12,247 bases of DNA from Deltaproteobacteria bacterium (GTDB taxonomy: Bacteria; Myxococcota_A; UBA9160; JAFDET01), in the NCBI GenBank assembly GCA_019310195.1, contig JAFDET010000100.1, positions 1 to 12,247 of the forward strand, in the 5' to 3' direction. The notes beneath the pieces are model-generated. The model saw only the letters and a program-made list of their open reading frames with translations, made no database searches and had not been told where the DNA came from. Below are positions 5,536 through 12,247 of this stretch, one piece after another. The stretch's first letter is position 1. Each line of letters begins with the position of its first letter. Position numbers and translations under genes: made by a program.

Positions 5536-7946
5536 GCGCGCCGGACCGGACACCCGCCGGGCGCCCGCGCGTGCTGCTGGCCGTCTTCCTGGTCGGTCTG
5601 ATCGCGGTCTGGATCACCTTTGGACGCCTGCGCGAAGGGCGCGCCGTGCGCGGCGCGTGGCCGCAGCGCGAGGGTGCCGTCGTGGTCGAAGGGCTCCGGG
5701 CGCGCGTGCAGGTGCTGCGCGACGAGCGCGGGATCCCGCACATCCGCGCGGCCAGCGAGTCCGACGCCCTGCGCGCACTGGGGTTCGTCCACGCCCAGGA
5801 CCGCCTGGCCCAGATGGTCTGGCTCTCCCGGGTGGCGCGGGGCCGGGCCGCGGAGCTGGCGGGTCCGGCCTGGGTGGACGCCGACCGGCGCGCCCGGCAG
5901 CTGGGCATCGCGCGCCACGCCGAAGCGCAGGCCCAGCGTCTGGATGCGCGCACGCGCCGCGCCCTGGAGGCGTACGCCGAGGGTGTGAACGCCCGAATGG
6001 AGCGGATCCGCTCCGGGGATGCGGGGCTGCCGCGGCCCCTGGCCGCGCTGCGCGCGGCGCTGGAGCCCTGGACCCCCGCGGACACCCTGGCGGTGGTCAA
6101 GCTCCGCGCCTGGGGGCTGGCGGACCCCCTGGAGACCACCCGCACCTTGCTGGCGCTGATCCAGAAGCTGGGTGGCGTGGCGGCGCGCCCGTTCTTCCCG
6201 GAAGGCGTGGGGATCGGCGCCGTGCCCCTCGGCACCCAGGCCCGGTTTCCGACGTCTGGACCGGACCCGCTGCGGGTAGCGGCGGGCCTGGCCGGGCCCG
6301 GCATGGGCAGCAGTGCCTGGGTCGTGGGCGGCAGCCATGCGGCGGGCGGCAAACCGCTGCTGGCCGCCGATCTGCACCTGGAGCCCACGTTGCCGGCAGG
6401 CCTCTACGAGGTGCACCTGCGCGGAGGCTCCCTGGATGCGGTGGGCGCGACGTTGCCGGGCGCACCCGTGCTCTGGTGCGGCCGCAACCCGCACGTGGCC
6501 TGGGCCGCGGTCCATGCGCGGGCGGTGGTGGCGGACCTGTTCGAGGAGACCCTCGACCCGGAGAATCCCGGGCGCTTCCACGATGGCCGCAGGCTGCGGG
6601 CCCTGGAAGTGCATCGCGAGGAGATCCGGGTCCGGGGCGGCGAGCCCATCGAGCTGGAGGTTCGCGAGACCGGACACGGGCCGATCGTGGCCGAAGACGG
6701 GGAGGGCGGGGCGCTGACGCTGGCCTGGAGCGGGGCGCACACGAATCCGGGCCTCAAGGGCCTGCTGGACGCGGCGCGGGCGCGCAGCGCCGAGGAGCTG
6801 CTCCGCGCCCTGCGTGCGCACCGCGAGCCCGTGGTGGCAGTGGCCTACGCGGACGTCCACGGCGCCAGCGGCGTGCAGGTGGCTGGCTGGGTGCCCCAGC
6901 GCCGCTACCCGGCCGGCCTCGTCCCGGTGCCCGGCCGCAGCGCGATCTACGAGTGGAGTGGTCCCGTGGCCGCCTCCGAGCTGCCCCACGCCGCGTTGCG
7001 CCGCGGCCGCGGCTGGCTGGTGGCCGCGGACAACCCCCTGCCGGGTGCGAGAGCGGCCAGCGTGGAGTGGCTGTGGCGGCCCGGCGTGCGGGCGGCGCGG
7101 ATCGACCTGCTGCTGCGCGAGGCCACGGCGCGCGGCGGCCTGGATGCCACGGCCATGGCGTCGCTCCAGGCCGATCTGATGTCAGCCGGGGCCCGCGAGC
7201 TGGTGCACGACGCCCTGGCGCTGGTCGAGGAGGGGCCCGTTCTGGCCTCGGAGGCGCGGCAGGTGGCTGCGTTGCTGCGGGACTGGGACGGAGGCACCGG
7301 CGCCGCCAGCGTGGGTGCCGCCGTCTATCACGTGTTCGTGGACCGGCTCCTGGAGGGTCTGTTCCGCGAGCCGCTCGGAGACGAGCTGCTGGCTCGCTAC
7401 CTGGCGCTTCCCCACCTGGACGCGGCCCACCTGGCGGCGCGGCTGCTGGCCGGCGCGGCCCAGGGCGGCACCGATCCCGGCGGCTGGGACTCGCCGGAGC
7501 GCGTCGCGATGGCGGTGCGCGACGCCCTGCGTGGGGCGTGGCTGGAGCTCTCGGTGCGCTCGGGCGCCAACCGCGACAAGTGGACCTGGGGGCGGCTCCA
7601 CCGGCTCCGCTTCCGTCCGCTGCTGCCGCTTCCGCGGAGTGTGGAGCCGGGCCTGGGCCCCTTCGAGGCGGCGGGCGACGGCGACTCGGTCGCCGCCACG
7701 GGCTTCACCCGCTCCGACCCGTTCGATACCCGCAGCGCCTCGATCCTGCGCTTCGCGGTGGACCTGGCCGAGCCGGGGCACGCGCTCTCCGCCCTGGCGC
7801 CGGGGCAGTCGGAGCACCCCGGCGATCCCCACCGGGACAGCGGGCTGCGCCGCTGGCTGGAGCGTCGGCCGGGGCTGCTGCTGACCAGCCCGCTGTTGGT
7901 GGACGAGGCCGCCACCGCGCGGCTGCGGCTGGAGCCGGCCCCGTGA
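5532..7946 (+). CDS. Penicillin acylase family protein (Ntn-hydrolase), atypical active site
   Basis: The 804-residue product belongs to the penicillin/AHL acylase family of Ntn hydrolases, which self-cleave into alpha and beta chains and hydrolyse amide bonds of acylated small molecules. An N-terminal hydrophobic stretch (about 13-30, after RPR) suggests export or membrane anchoring toward the periplasm. RGIPHIRA (66-73) and FVHAQDRLAQM (85-95) mark the alpha chain. GSSAWVVGG (259-267) holds the expected processing site and nucleophile Ser260, followed by GKPLLAADLHLE. GDGDSV (715-720) and GQSEHPGDPH (758-767) are typical beta-chain motifs. Where relatives have an Asn three residues before YAD, the oxyanion-hole Asn, this protein has Ala436 (AVAYAD). 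The linked GNIGY-like turn reads GASGV. Activity is thus uncertain. Start GTG overlaps the acpS stop as GTGA, and its own stop overlaps the next gene likewise. The natural substrate is unknown. Confidence 0.9.
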   Translation: MSAPDRTPAGRPRVLLAVFLVGLIAVWITFGRLREGRAVRGAWPQREGAVVVEGLRARVQVLRDERGIPHIRAASESDALRALGFVHAQDRLAQMVWLSRVARGRAAELAGPAWVDADRRARQLGIARHAEAQAQRLDARTRRALEAYAEGVNARMERIRSGDAGLPRPLAALRAALEPWTPADTLAVVKLRAWGLADPLETTRTLLALIQKLGGVAARPFFPEGVGIGAVPLGTQARFPTSGPDPLRVAAGLAGPGMGSSAWVVGGSHAAGGKPLLAADLHLEPTLPAGLYEVHLRGGSLDAVGATLPGAPVLWCGRNPHVAWAAVHARAVVADLFEETLDPENPGRFHDGRRLRALEVHREEIRVRGGEPIELEVRETGHGPIVAEDGEGGALTLAWSGAHTNPGLKGLLDAARARSAEELLRALRAHREPVVAVAYADVHGASGVQVAGWVPQRRYPAGLVPVPGRSAIYEWSGPVAASELPHAALRRGRGWLVAADNPLPGARAASVEWLWRPGVRAARIDLLLREATARGGLDATAMASLQADLMSAGARELVHDALALVEEGPVLASEARQVAALLRDWDGGTGAASVGAAVYHVFVDRLLEGLFREPLGDELLARYLALPHLDAAHLAARLLAGAAQGGTDPGGWDSPERVAMAVRDALRGAWLELSVRSGANRDKWTWGRLHRLRFRPLLPLPRSVEPGLGPFEAAGDGDSVAATGFTRSDPFDTRSASILRFAVDLAEPGHALSALAPGQSEHPGDPHRDSGLRRWLERRPGLLLTSPLLVDEAATARLRLEPAP

Positions 7947-8998
7947 GCCGCAGCGTGCTCTACGCCGAGGTGCCCGGCTTCTACGCCCAGGTGGAGCGCG
8001 CGGCCCGGCCCGATCTGGTGGGCCGGCCCATCGTGGTCGGAGGCGATCCGCGCAAGGCCGGCCTGGTGCAGGCGGTGAGCCCCGAGGCCGAGGTCGCCGG
8101 CGTGCACCCCGGCATGAGCATGCTGGATGCCCTCGGCCTGTGTCCGGCGGCCCGCCCGCTGATCACCGACATGCGGCGCTACCGCGAGGCCGGCGTGCAC
8201 CTGTGCGCGTGCCTGCGCCGGGCCAGCGAGTGGATCGAGGAGGCTGCCCTGGGGGCCGCCTACGCCGAGACGCCCGAGGGCGGGGATCCCGAGGCGCTGG
8301 GGCAGGCGTGGCGGGAGAGCGTTGCGGCCGAGCTGGGGCTCCCGCTCCGGGTCGGGATTGCGCCGGTGAAGTTCGCCGCCCGGCTCGCCGCCCAGGAGGC
8401 AGGACCGTCGGAAATCCGCAGGGTTCTGGCATCAGAGCTCGAGTCGTTTCTGCGCCCGCTCCCGGTCGGACGACTGGACGGTGTGGGCGCCAACACGGAA
8501 GCCGAGCTGGCCAAGCACGAGGTGCGCACGGTGGGCGAGCTGGCCGCGCTGGGATCGCGGGTGGAGGAGCTGCTGGGCAACCGGGGCCTGGAGCTGCTGG
8601 CCCTGGCGCAGGGGCGCGACACCTCGCCCGTGCGCGCCACGCGGCACCCCAAGACGCTCTCCCTGGAGCTGACCCTCTCCTCCGAGCAGGTGGACACGGG
8701 TGTCCTCTCGGAGCGCCTGCAGGAGCTGGCCGAGGCCCTGGAGAGGCGCCTGTCCCTGGAGGGTCTGGTGGCGCGCCGGGTCGCCCTCAAGCTGCGCTAC
8801 GCGGACGGCCGCACCGTCAGCCGGCGCACCACCCTGGGCTCGGCCATCGCCGAGTCCGCTGAGATTCACGCCGCCGGGTTGGCGCTGCTGCGCCGCACCC
8901 AGGCCGGGGCCCGCCCGGTGCGCCTGGTGGGTCTGGCGCTGACCGAGCTGGATGTGGCGGAGCGCGACGACCGGCAGCTCGAGCTGTTTCCCCGCTAG
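7943..8998 (+). CDS. Degenerate Y-family DNA polymerase (DinB/ImuB-like), catalytic residues lost
   Basis: The 351-residue product follows the Pol IV layout end to end: N-terminal fingers/palm, GIAPVKFAARLAA (138-150), an HhH-like LDGVGANTEAELA (178-190), a little-finger domain (about 235-335) and RLVGLALTELD. The active site is gone. The catalytic Asp of the VDMD box is Glu9 (AEVPGFY), SLDE has become A-L-G-A (102-105), and the triphosphate-binding Tyr/Arg of SYEAR read Pro47/Glu50 in SPEAE. GVHPGM (53-58) recalls ImuB, also a catalytically dead homologue. The C-terminus ends QLELFPR (345-351), a good beta-clamp-binding motif. No imuA, dnaE2 or lexA is nearby, and no separate ImuB C-terminal domain is present. 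It starts GTG within GTGA at the acylase stop. It is an intact gene with conserved structure, so a clamp-dependent accessory role is more likely than decay. Confidence 0.88.
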   Translation: MSRSVLYAEVPGFYAQVERAARPDLVGRPIVVGGDPRKAGLVQAVSPEAEVAGVHPGMSMLDALGLCPAARPLITDMRRYREAGVHLCACLRRASEWIEEAALGAAYAETPEGGDPEALGQAWRESVAAELGLPLRVGIAPVKFAARLAAQEAGPSEIRRVLASELESFLRPLPVGRLDGVGANTEAELAKHEVRTVGELAALGSRVEELLGNRGLELLALAQGRDTSPVRATRHPKTLSLELTLSSEQVDTGVLSERLQELAEALERRLSLEGLVARRVALKLRYADGRTVSRRTTLGSAIAESAEIHAAGLALLRRTQAGARPVRLVGLALTELDVAERDDRQLELFPR

Positions 8999-9058
8999 CC
9001 CGGACGGGAATCTGCCGCGGGACTCAAGCGGGCCCGACACCCGGCCGAAGCATCCTCG

Positions 9059-9074
9059 GGGGCCCGACGGCCCC
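9059..9074 (+). other. GC hairpin just before the pilZ ribosome-binding site
   Basis: GGGGCC (9059-9064) and GGCCCC (9069-9074) form a perfect 6-bp stem with a CGAC loop. It ends one base before the GGAGA Shine-Dalgarno stretch and 10 bases before the PilZ gene ATG. It has no following T-tract, so it is not a canonical terminator. It may modulate ribosome access or reflect base composition only. Confidence 0.35.
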
Positions 9075-9084
9075 GGAGAATCCC

Positions 9085-9414
9085 ATGGCGGCGGCGGCCG
9101 ACCGGCGAAAGTACTCGCGCATCGACACCGGGCACGTGATCTCTGTAGCGCCCTTGGAACGGCCCGACCGCCTGGCGGTCAGCAAGAACGTCTCCCCGGG
9201 CGGAATCAGCTTCGAGGTGGTGGGCTGCGAAGTCGGCATGGACGACGTGGTCCGGGTCACCTTCAACGTGGACGACCGCACCGTAGTCGCGGTGGGCCGC
9301 GTGGTCTGGGCGACCGAGATGGACCCCATCACCATGGAAGTGGGGCTGGAGTTCATCGAGATCGATCCGCTGGCGCTCCGCCTGCTGGGGGACGACGCCT
9401 GGGACGCGGCCTGA
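9085..9414 (+). CDS. PilZ-domain protein (probable c-di-GMP receptor)
   Basis: This is a 109-residue stand-alone PilZ domain. PilZ proteins bind cyclic di-GMP and change partner behaviour in motility, adhesion or polysaccharide export. The N-terminal RRKYSR (7-12) gives the RxxxR motif, and NVSPGG (35-40) gives the (D/N)xSxxG motif, so both c-di-GMP-contacting elements are intact. The remainder shows the beta-barrel pattern ending VGLEFIEID, common in this family. The ATG at 9085 is preceded by GGAGA with a suitable gap. It lies 86 bases after the polymerase homologue and is not translationally coupled to it. The target is unknown; nearby envelope-sugar genes are only circumstantial. Confidence 0.9.
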   Translation: MAAAADRRKYSRIDTGHVISVAPLERPDRLAVSKNVSPGGISFEVVGCEVGMDDVVRVTFNVDDRTVVAVGRVVWATEMDPITMEVGLEFIEIDPLALRLLGDDAWDAA

Positions 9415-9457
9415 ACGGCCGCTGACCCGCCGCCTGGCCCGGCTCCGCCCAGCGCAG

Positions 9458-9485
9458 GCGCCCCGCGGGGCCCCTGGGAGGGGCC
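9458..9485 (+). terminator. Possible terminator-like GC hairpins after pilZ
   Basis: Two overlapping inverted repeats occur here: GCCCC/GGGGC around 9460-9471, and GGCCCC (9469-9474) with GGGGCC (9480-9485) around a 5-base loop. No U-tract follows, so intrinsic termination is weakly supported. The location, between pilZ and a separate promoter-like TTGACA, fits a transcription boundary. Confidence 0.3.
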
Positions 9486-9487
9486 AC

Positions 9488-9517
9488 TTGACACCCTCGC
9501 AGGCGCGGTGCGAGGTT
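9488..9517 (+). promoter_or_regulatory. Possible sigma-70-like promoter for the glycosyltransferase gene
   Basis: A perfect -35 consensus TTGACA lies at 9488-9493. At an 18-base spacing, GAGGTT (9512-9517) matches only the second A and the final T of the -10 box. If real, transcription would start about at the ATG at 9525, giving a leaderless or near-leaderless mRNA. In GC-rich DNA an exact TTGACA is uncommon, but the -10 is poor. Confidence 0.35.
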
Positions 9518-9524
9518 CCCCGCC

Positions 9525-10757
9525 ATGCCGGACTTCCACCAGACCGGGGCGATCGCCACCCTGCACCGCCTCGGCCGCACGGATCTTCCACGTCTAGAGA
9601 AGGAAATTCGCTCCTACGCGGGGGCGCGGCCGGTAGCCCTGGTGCTGCCGTGCCTCTACGCGGAGGTCGGCGGGCCCGCGCTGAAGGGCATCGTCGATGT
9701 CCTGCGCGGTGTCGGATATCTGAAGCAGCTGGTCGTCGCTGTCTCCGGCACCACGCGCCGCGATGAGTACGACCACATGCGCCAGATCTTCGAGGGCGTG
9801 GAGACGATCGACGGTGAGCCGGCGACCCTGATCTGGACCTGCGGGCCGCGGCTCCAGGCGCTCTACGAGGTGCTGCGGGCCGAGGGGCTCGACCCCGGCG
9901 AAGACGGCAAGGGCCGCAGCGCCTGGATCGCCTACGGCTACGTCCTGGCCACCGACCGCGCGCGGGTGATCGCGACTCACGACTGCGACATCCTGGACTA
10001 CTCGCGTGAGCTGTTGGCCCGGCTCTGCTTCCCCACCGCAAACCCGAACCTGGGCTACGAATTCGCCAAGGGCTACTACAGCCGGGTTACGGACCGGCTG
10101 CACGGCCGGGTCACGCGGCTCTTCGTGACCCCGTTGCTGCGGGCCATGAAGTCGGTCCTGGGCCCGGTTCCCCTGCTCGAGTACCTGGACTCCTTCCGCT
10201 ACCCGCTGGCCGGCGAGTGCTCCATGACCACCGATCTGGCGCGCATCAACCGGGTGCCCAGCGATTGGGGCCTCGAGGTGGGGCTGCTGGCCGAGGTCTA
10301 CCGCAACAGCTCACTGAAGCGGGTCTGCCAGGTCGAGCTGTCCGAGAACTACGACCACAAGCACCGGGAGCTCTCGCCGGATGATCCCAGCCGGGGGCTG
10401 CATCGCATGGTGGTGGACATCGCCGCCTCGCTGATTCGCAACCTGGCCAGCTACGGGGTCGAGTTCGAGTCGGGGTTCCTGAACACCTTGATTGCCGCCT
10501 ACCTGCGCACGGCCCAGGACGCCATCGCCCGCTACAGCGACGACGCGGCCCTGAACGGCCTGTCCTTCGAGCGCCACGAGGAGGAGGTGGCGGTGGAGAC
10601 CTTCTCGCGCGCCTTGCGCGCGGCTGGGCTGGGCTTCGTGCGGGACCCCATGGGCGCTCCCCCCATTCCCAACTGGAGCCGGGTGGTCTCCGCCCGTCCG
10701 GAGTTCCTGAATGACCTCGCCGAGGCGGTACAGGCCGACCAGGGCGAGGGGGTGTAG
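9525..10757 (+). CDS. Glycosyltransferase, glucosyl-3-phosphoglycerate synthase (GpgS)-like
   Basis: The 410-residue cytosolic GT-A-fold protein resembles bacterial glucosyl/mannosyl-3-phosphoglycerate synthases. These join an NDP-sugar to D-3-phosphoglycerate as the first step to glucosylglycerate-type solutes or related glycolipid precursors. The N-terminus DFHQTGAIATLHRL (3-16) is characteristic of this group. ALVLPCLYAEV (38-48) starts the nucleotide-binding region, GKGRSAW (128-134) precedes the metal-binding DXD, Asp153-Cys-Asp155 in THDCDI, and a late His cluster is YDHKH (276-280). LDSFRYPLAGECSM and PSDWGLEVG are further family-like blocks. The ATG at 9525 follows GAGG at about 9 bases. 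No phosphatase (GpgP/MpgP) partner is in the window, so the product is not proven. Donor and acceptor are inferred from resemblance only. Confidence 0.78.
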   Translation: MPDFHQTGAIATLHRLGRTDLPRLEKEIRSYAGARPVALVLPCLYAEVGGPALKGIVDVLRGVGYLKQLVVAVSGTTRRDEYDHMRQIFEGVETIDGEPATLIWTCGPRLQALYEVLRAEGLDPGEDGKGRSAWIAYGYVLATDRARVIATHDCDILDYSRELLARLCFPTANPNLGYEFAKGYYSRVTDRLHGRVTRLFVTPLLRAMKSVLGPVPLLEYLDSFRYPLAGECSMTTDLARINRVPSDWGLEVGLLAEVYRNSSLKRVCQVELSENYDHKHRELSPDDPSRGLHRMVVDIAASLIRNLASYGVEFESGFLNTLIAAYLRTAQDAIARYSDDAALNGLSFERHEEEVAVETFSRALRAAGLGFVRDPMGAPPIPNWSRVVSARPEFLNDLAEAVQADQGEGV

Positions 10758-10803
10758 GCCCCGTGCGGCATCGGCTATGACTCCGCCCATCGGGGGGGTT
10801 GGC

Positions 10804-11610
10804 ATGGAAATCGGCGGGATCCCGCTGGGTGAGGGCGCTCCCCTCGCCCTGATCGCGGGGCTCAACGTGATCGAGACCGAGGAGGCGACGCTGGACGTCG
10901 CCGCCCGGCTCCGCTCCCTGGCCGAGGCCCACGGGCTGCCCCTCATCTTCAAGGCCTCGTACGACAAGGCCAACCGCTCCAGCGTGGACTCCTACCGCGG
11001 GCCGGGCCTGGACGCGGGCGTCCGCATCCTCGACCGGGTCAAGCGCGAGCTGGGGCTGCCGATCCTGACGGACGTCCACGACCCCGCCCAGGTGAAGGTG
11101 GCCGCCGGGGTGGCCGACGCGCTGCAGATTCCCGCCTTCCTGTCGCGCCAGACCGACCTGATCGCGGCCAGCGCCCAGACCGGGCTTCCGGTGAACCTCA
11201 AGAAGGGCCAGTTCATGGCCCCGTCCGACGTGGCGCTGGCGGTCCAGAAGGTGGCCCGCTTCGGGAGCGGCGGCGTGTTCGTCACCGAGCGCGGCACCAC
11301 GTTCGGCTACAACCAGCTCGTGGTGGACATGCGGGGGCTGGTGCAGATGCGCCAGCTGGCGCCGGTCTGCTTCGATGCGACCCACGCGGTTCAGCACCCG
11401 GGCGCCGGCGATGAGGCGTCGGGGGGCGACCGCCGCTTCGTGGCCCCTCTGGCGCGTGCCGCGGTGGCCGTGGGGATCGACAGCCTGTTCGTGGAAGCGC
11501 ATCCCGACCCGGAGAACGCGCCCTGCGACGGCCCGAGTCAGGTGGACTTCGAAACGCTCGATCGCCTGCTGGGTGAGATCACCACGATCGAGCGCGCGCT
11601 CGGGCGCTGA
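10804..11610 (+). CDS. kdsA: 3-deoxy-8-phosphooctulonate synthase (KDO-8-phosphate synthase)
   Basis: KdsA condenses phosphoenolpyruvate with arabinose-5-phosphate to Kdo-8-phosphate, for the inner core of lipopolysaccharide; this implies an outer membrane. The 268-residue product shows IAGLNVIE (17-24), IFKASYDKANRSS and SYRGPGL in the N-terminal half, then ILTDVHDPAQ, LPVNLKKGQFMAP, FVTERGTTFGYNQLVVDM, FDATHAVQHPG, and FVEAHPDPENAPCDGPS. Asn21 sits where metal-dependent enzymes carry a metal-binding Cys, so this looks like the metal-independent class. I chose the ATG at 10804 because GGGGGGG lies about 7 bases upstream. An in-frame ATG at 10777 would add nine residues and has a weaker ribosome site. 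The gene is 46 bases after the GpgS-like gene and 14 bases before the next. Confidence 0.97.
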   Translation: MEIGGIPLGEGAPLALIAGLNVIETEEATLDVAARLRSLAEAHGLPLIFKASYDKANRSSVDSYRGPGLDAGVRILDRVKRELGLPILTDVHDPAQVKVAAGVADALQIPAFLSRQTDLIAASAQTGLPVNLKKGQFMAPSDVALAVQKVARFGSGGVFVTERGTTFGYNQLVVDMRGLVQMRQLAPVCFDATHAVQHPGAGDEASGGDRRFVAPLARAAVAVGIDSLFVEAHPDPENAPCDGPSQVDFETLDRLLGEITTIERALGR

Positions 11611-11624
11611 GGCGCTCCAGCACC

Positions 11625-12247
11625 ATGCTGACGGCTGCGGACGCGACGCCTCGCGACGCCGACCCCGGGTTGTCGCGCACGCCCTTCGGGCTGCGCGACC
11701 TGGGCATCGCGGGCGGCCTGGGCCTGCTGGCGGCGCTGCTCCGCTACATCAACTGGAAGCAGGCCGTGCTGATGTTCAACGACGGCCCCCGCTTCCTGGT
11801 GCAGGCCCAGCGCTTTGCCGCCGGCGAGTGGGAGAGCGCGCTGGGCGACCCGTACCACCCCCTTTACGCCCTGGTGACGGCTGCGGTGCGCCTGGCCGCC
11901 GGGATCGAGAACGCCGGGCCCCTCGAATGGGAGCGGGCCGCGGTCGCCGTCTCGATCTTCTGCGGGGCGGCCAGCGTCGTCGTCTTCTACGTGTTCGCCA
12001 AGAGCGCCTTCGGTGCCACGGCGGCGTGGATCGGCGCCGCGCTGCTGGCGTGCAACCCGTACTCCATCGAGTTCTCGTCCGACGTGCAGAGCGAGGGCCT
12101 CTTCCAGCTGGGCTTCATGCTGGCCGTGGCCCTGGGCTGGTCGGCGCTGAAGCGCGGCAGCCCCGCCCTGGCCGGTTGGGCGGGCTTCGCGGCGGCCGTG
12201 GCCTACCTGATCCGGCCCGAGGGGCTGGGCGTGGCCGTGGCCACCGC
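11625..12247 (+). CDS. GT-C/PMT-like membrane glycosyltransferase, N-terminal part (runs off window)
   Basis: An open frame starts at ATG 11625, 14 bases after kdsA, and is still open at the window end (207 codons seen). After a short polar N-terminus there are hydrophobic segments near 26-41, 80-92, 105-125, 130-143, 159-173 and 182-196. The first periplasmic-type loop has FNDGPRFLVQAQRFAAGEWESAL followed by DPYHPLYALV in pieces; Asp53 is at the position of the catalytic acidic residue in GT39/ArnT-like enzymes. AYLIRPEGLG (193-202) is another common block. Such enzymes move a sugar from an undecaprenyl- or dolichyl-type phosphate carrier onto lipid or protein outside the inner membrane. Adjacency to kdsA suggests lipopolysaccharide or envelope modification, as inference. 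The acceptor is unknown. Confidence 0.78.
   Translation, partial: MLTAADATPRDADPGLSRTPFGLRDLGIAGGLGLLAALLRYINWKQAVLMFNDGPRFLVQAQRFAAGEWESALGDPYHPLYALVTAAVRLAAGIENAGPLEWERAAVAVSIFCGAASVVVFYVFAKSAFGATAAWIGAALLACNPYSIEFSSDVQSEGLFQLGFMLAVALGWSALKRGSPALAGWAGFAAAVAYLIRPEGLGVAVAT

Noticed and set aside
5139..6989. Minus-strand open frame of 616 codons antisense to acpS and the acylase
   Set aside because: It is Arg/Gly/Ala/Pro-rich with no family resemblance, while the plus strand carries AcpS and penicillin-acylase motifs in the same stretch.
5471..7942. Possible long N-terminal extension of the polymerase homologue, in the same frame through the acylase gene
   Set aside because: The frame is open by base composition only. 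The residues are Gly/Arg/Ala-rich noise, and the polymerase similarity begins right after GTG 7943, which overlaps the acylase stop as GTGA.

Overview
The window is a gene-dense, GC-rich (roughly 70% by eye) stretch of a Gram-negative bacterial chromosome. Gram-negative is inferred from a kdsA gene (Kdo synthesis for lipopolysaccharide). The order gap-pgk-tpiA-secG-tRNA-Leu(GAG), many GTG starts and a PilZ protein fit a proteobacterial, perhaps deltaproteobacterial/myxobacterial-grade genome. The taxon is an inference, not a sequence match.

Layout. Bases 1-1039 (+) carry the 3' part of a short-chain dehydrogenase/reductase and a MOSC-domain gene. On the minus strand, 4918 down to 1062, lies the lower-glycolysis operon gap-pgk-tpiA, then secG, then tRNA-Leu(GAG). 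Between secG and the tRNA sits a complex inverted-repeat element (1220-1586). One of its 49-bp arms supplies the stop codon and last sense codons of secG. A 239-bp divergent region (4919-5157) separates this operon from a plus-strand block. The block begins with acpS, a penicillin-acylase-family hydrolase and a degenerate Y-family DNA polymerase, joined by two GTGA stop/start overlaps. It continues with a PilZ protein, a glucosyl-3-phosphoglycerate-synthase-like glycosyltransferase, kdsA, and the 5' part of a multi-membrane-span GT-C/PMT-like glycosyltransferase that runs off the end.

How the genes fit together. gap, pgk and tpiA form a glycolytic transcription unit co-expressed with the SecYEG subunit SecG, an arrangement common in proteobacteria. 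The right end looks devoted to the envelope and to sugars: PilZ (c-di-GMP sensing), a sugar-phosphoglycerate synthase candidate, Kdo-8-phosphate synthase and a lipid-linked-sugar transferase candidate.

The most unusual items are two. First, the Y-family polymerase homologue has lost its catalytic carboxylates and nucleotide-binding residues but ends in a beta-clamp-binding motif, and is translationally coupled to an acylase that itself appears to lack the oxyanion-hole Asn. Second, the nested palindromic element next to secG has two alternative partners for the same arm.
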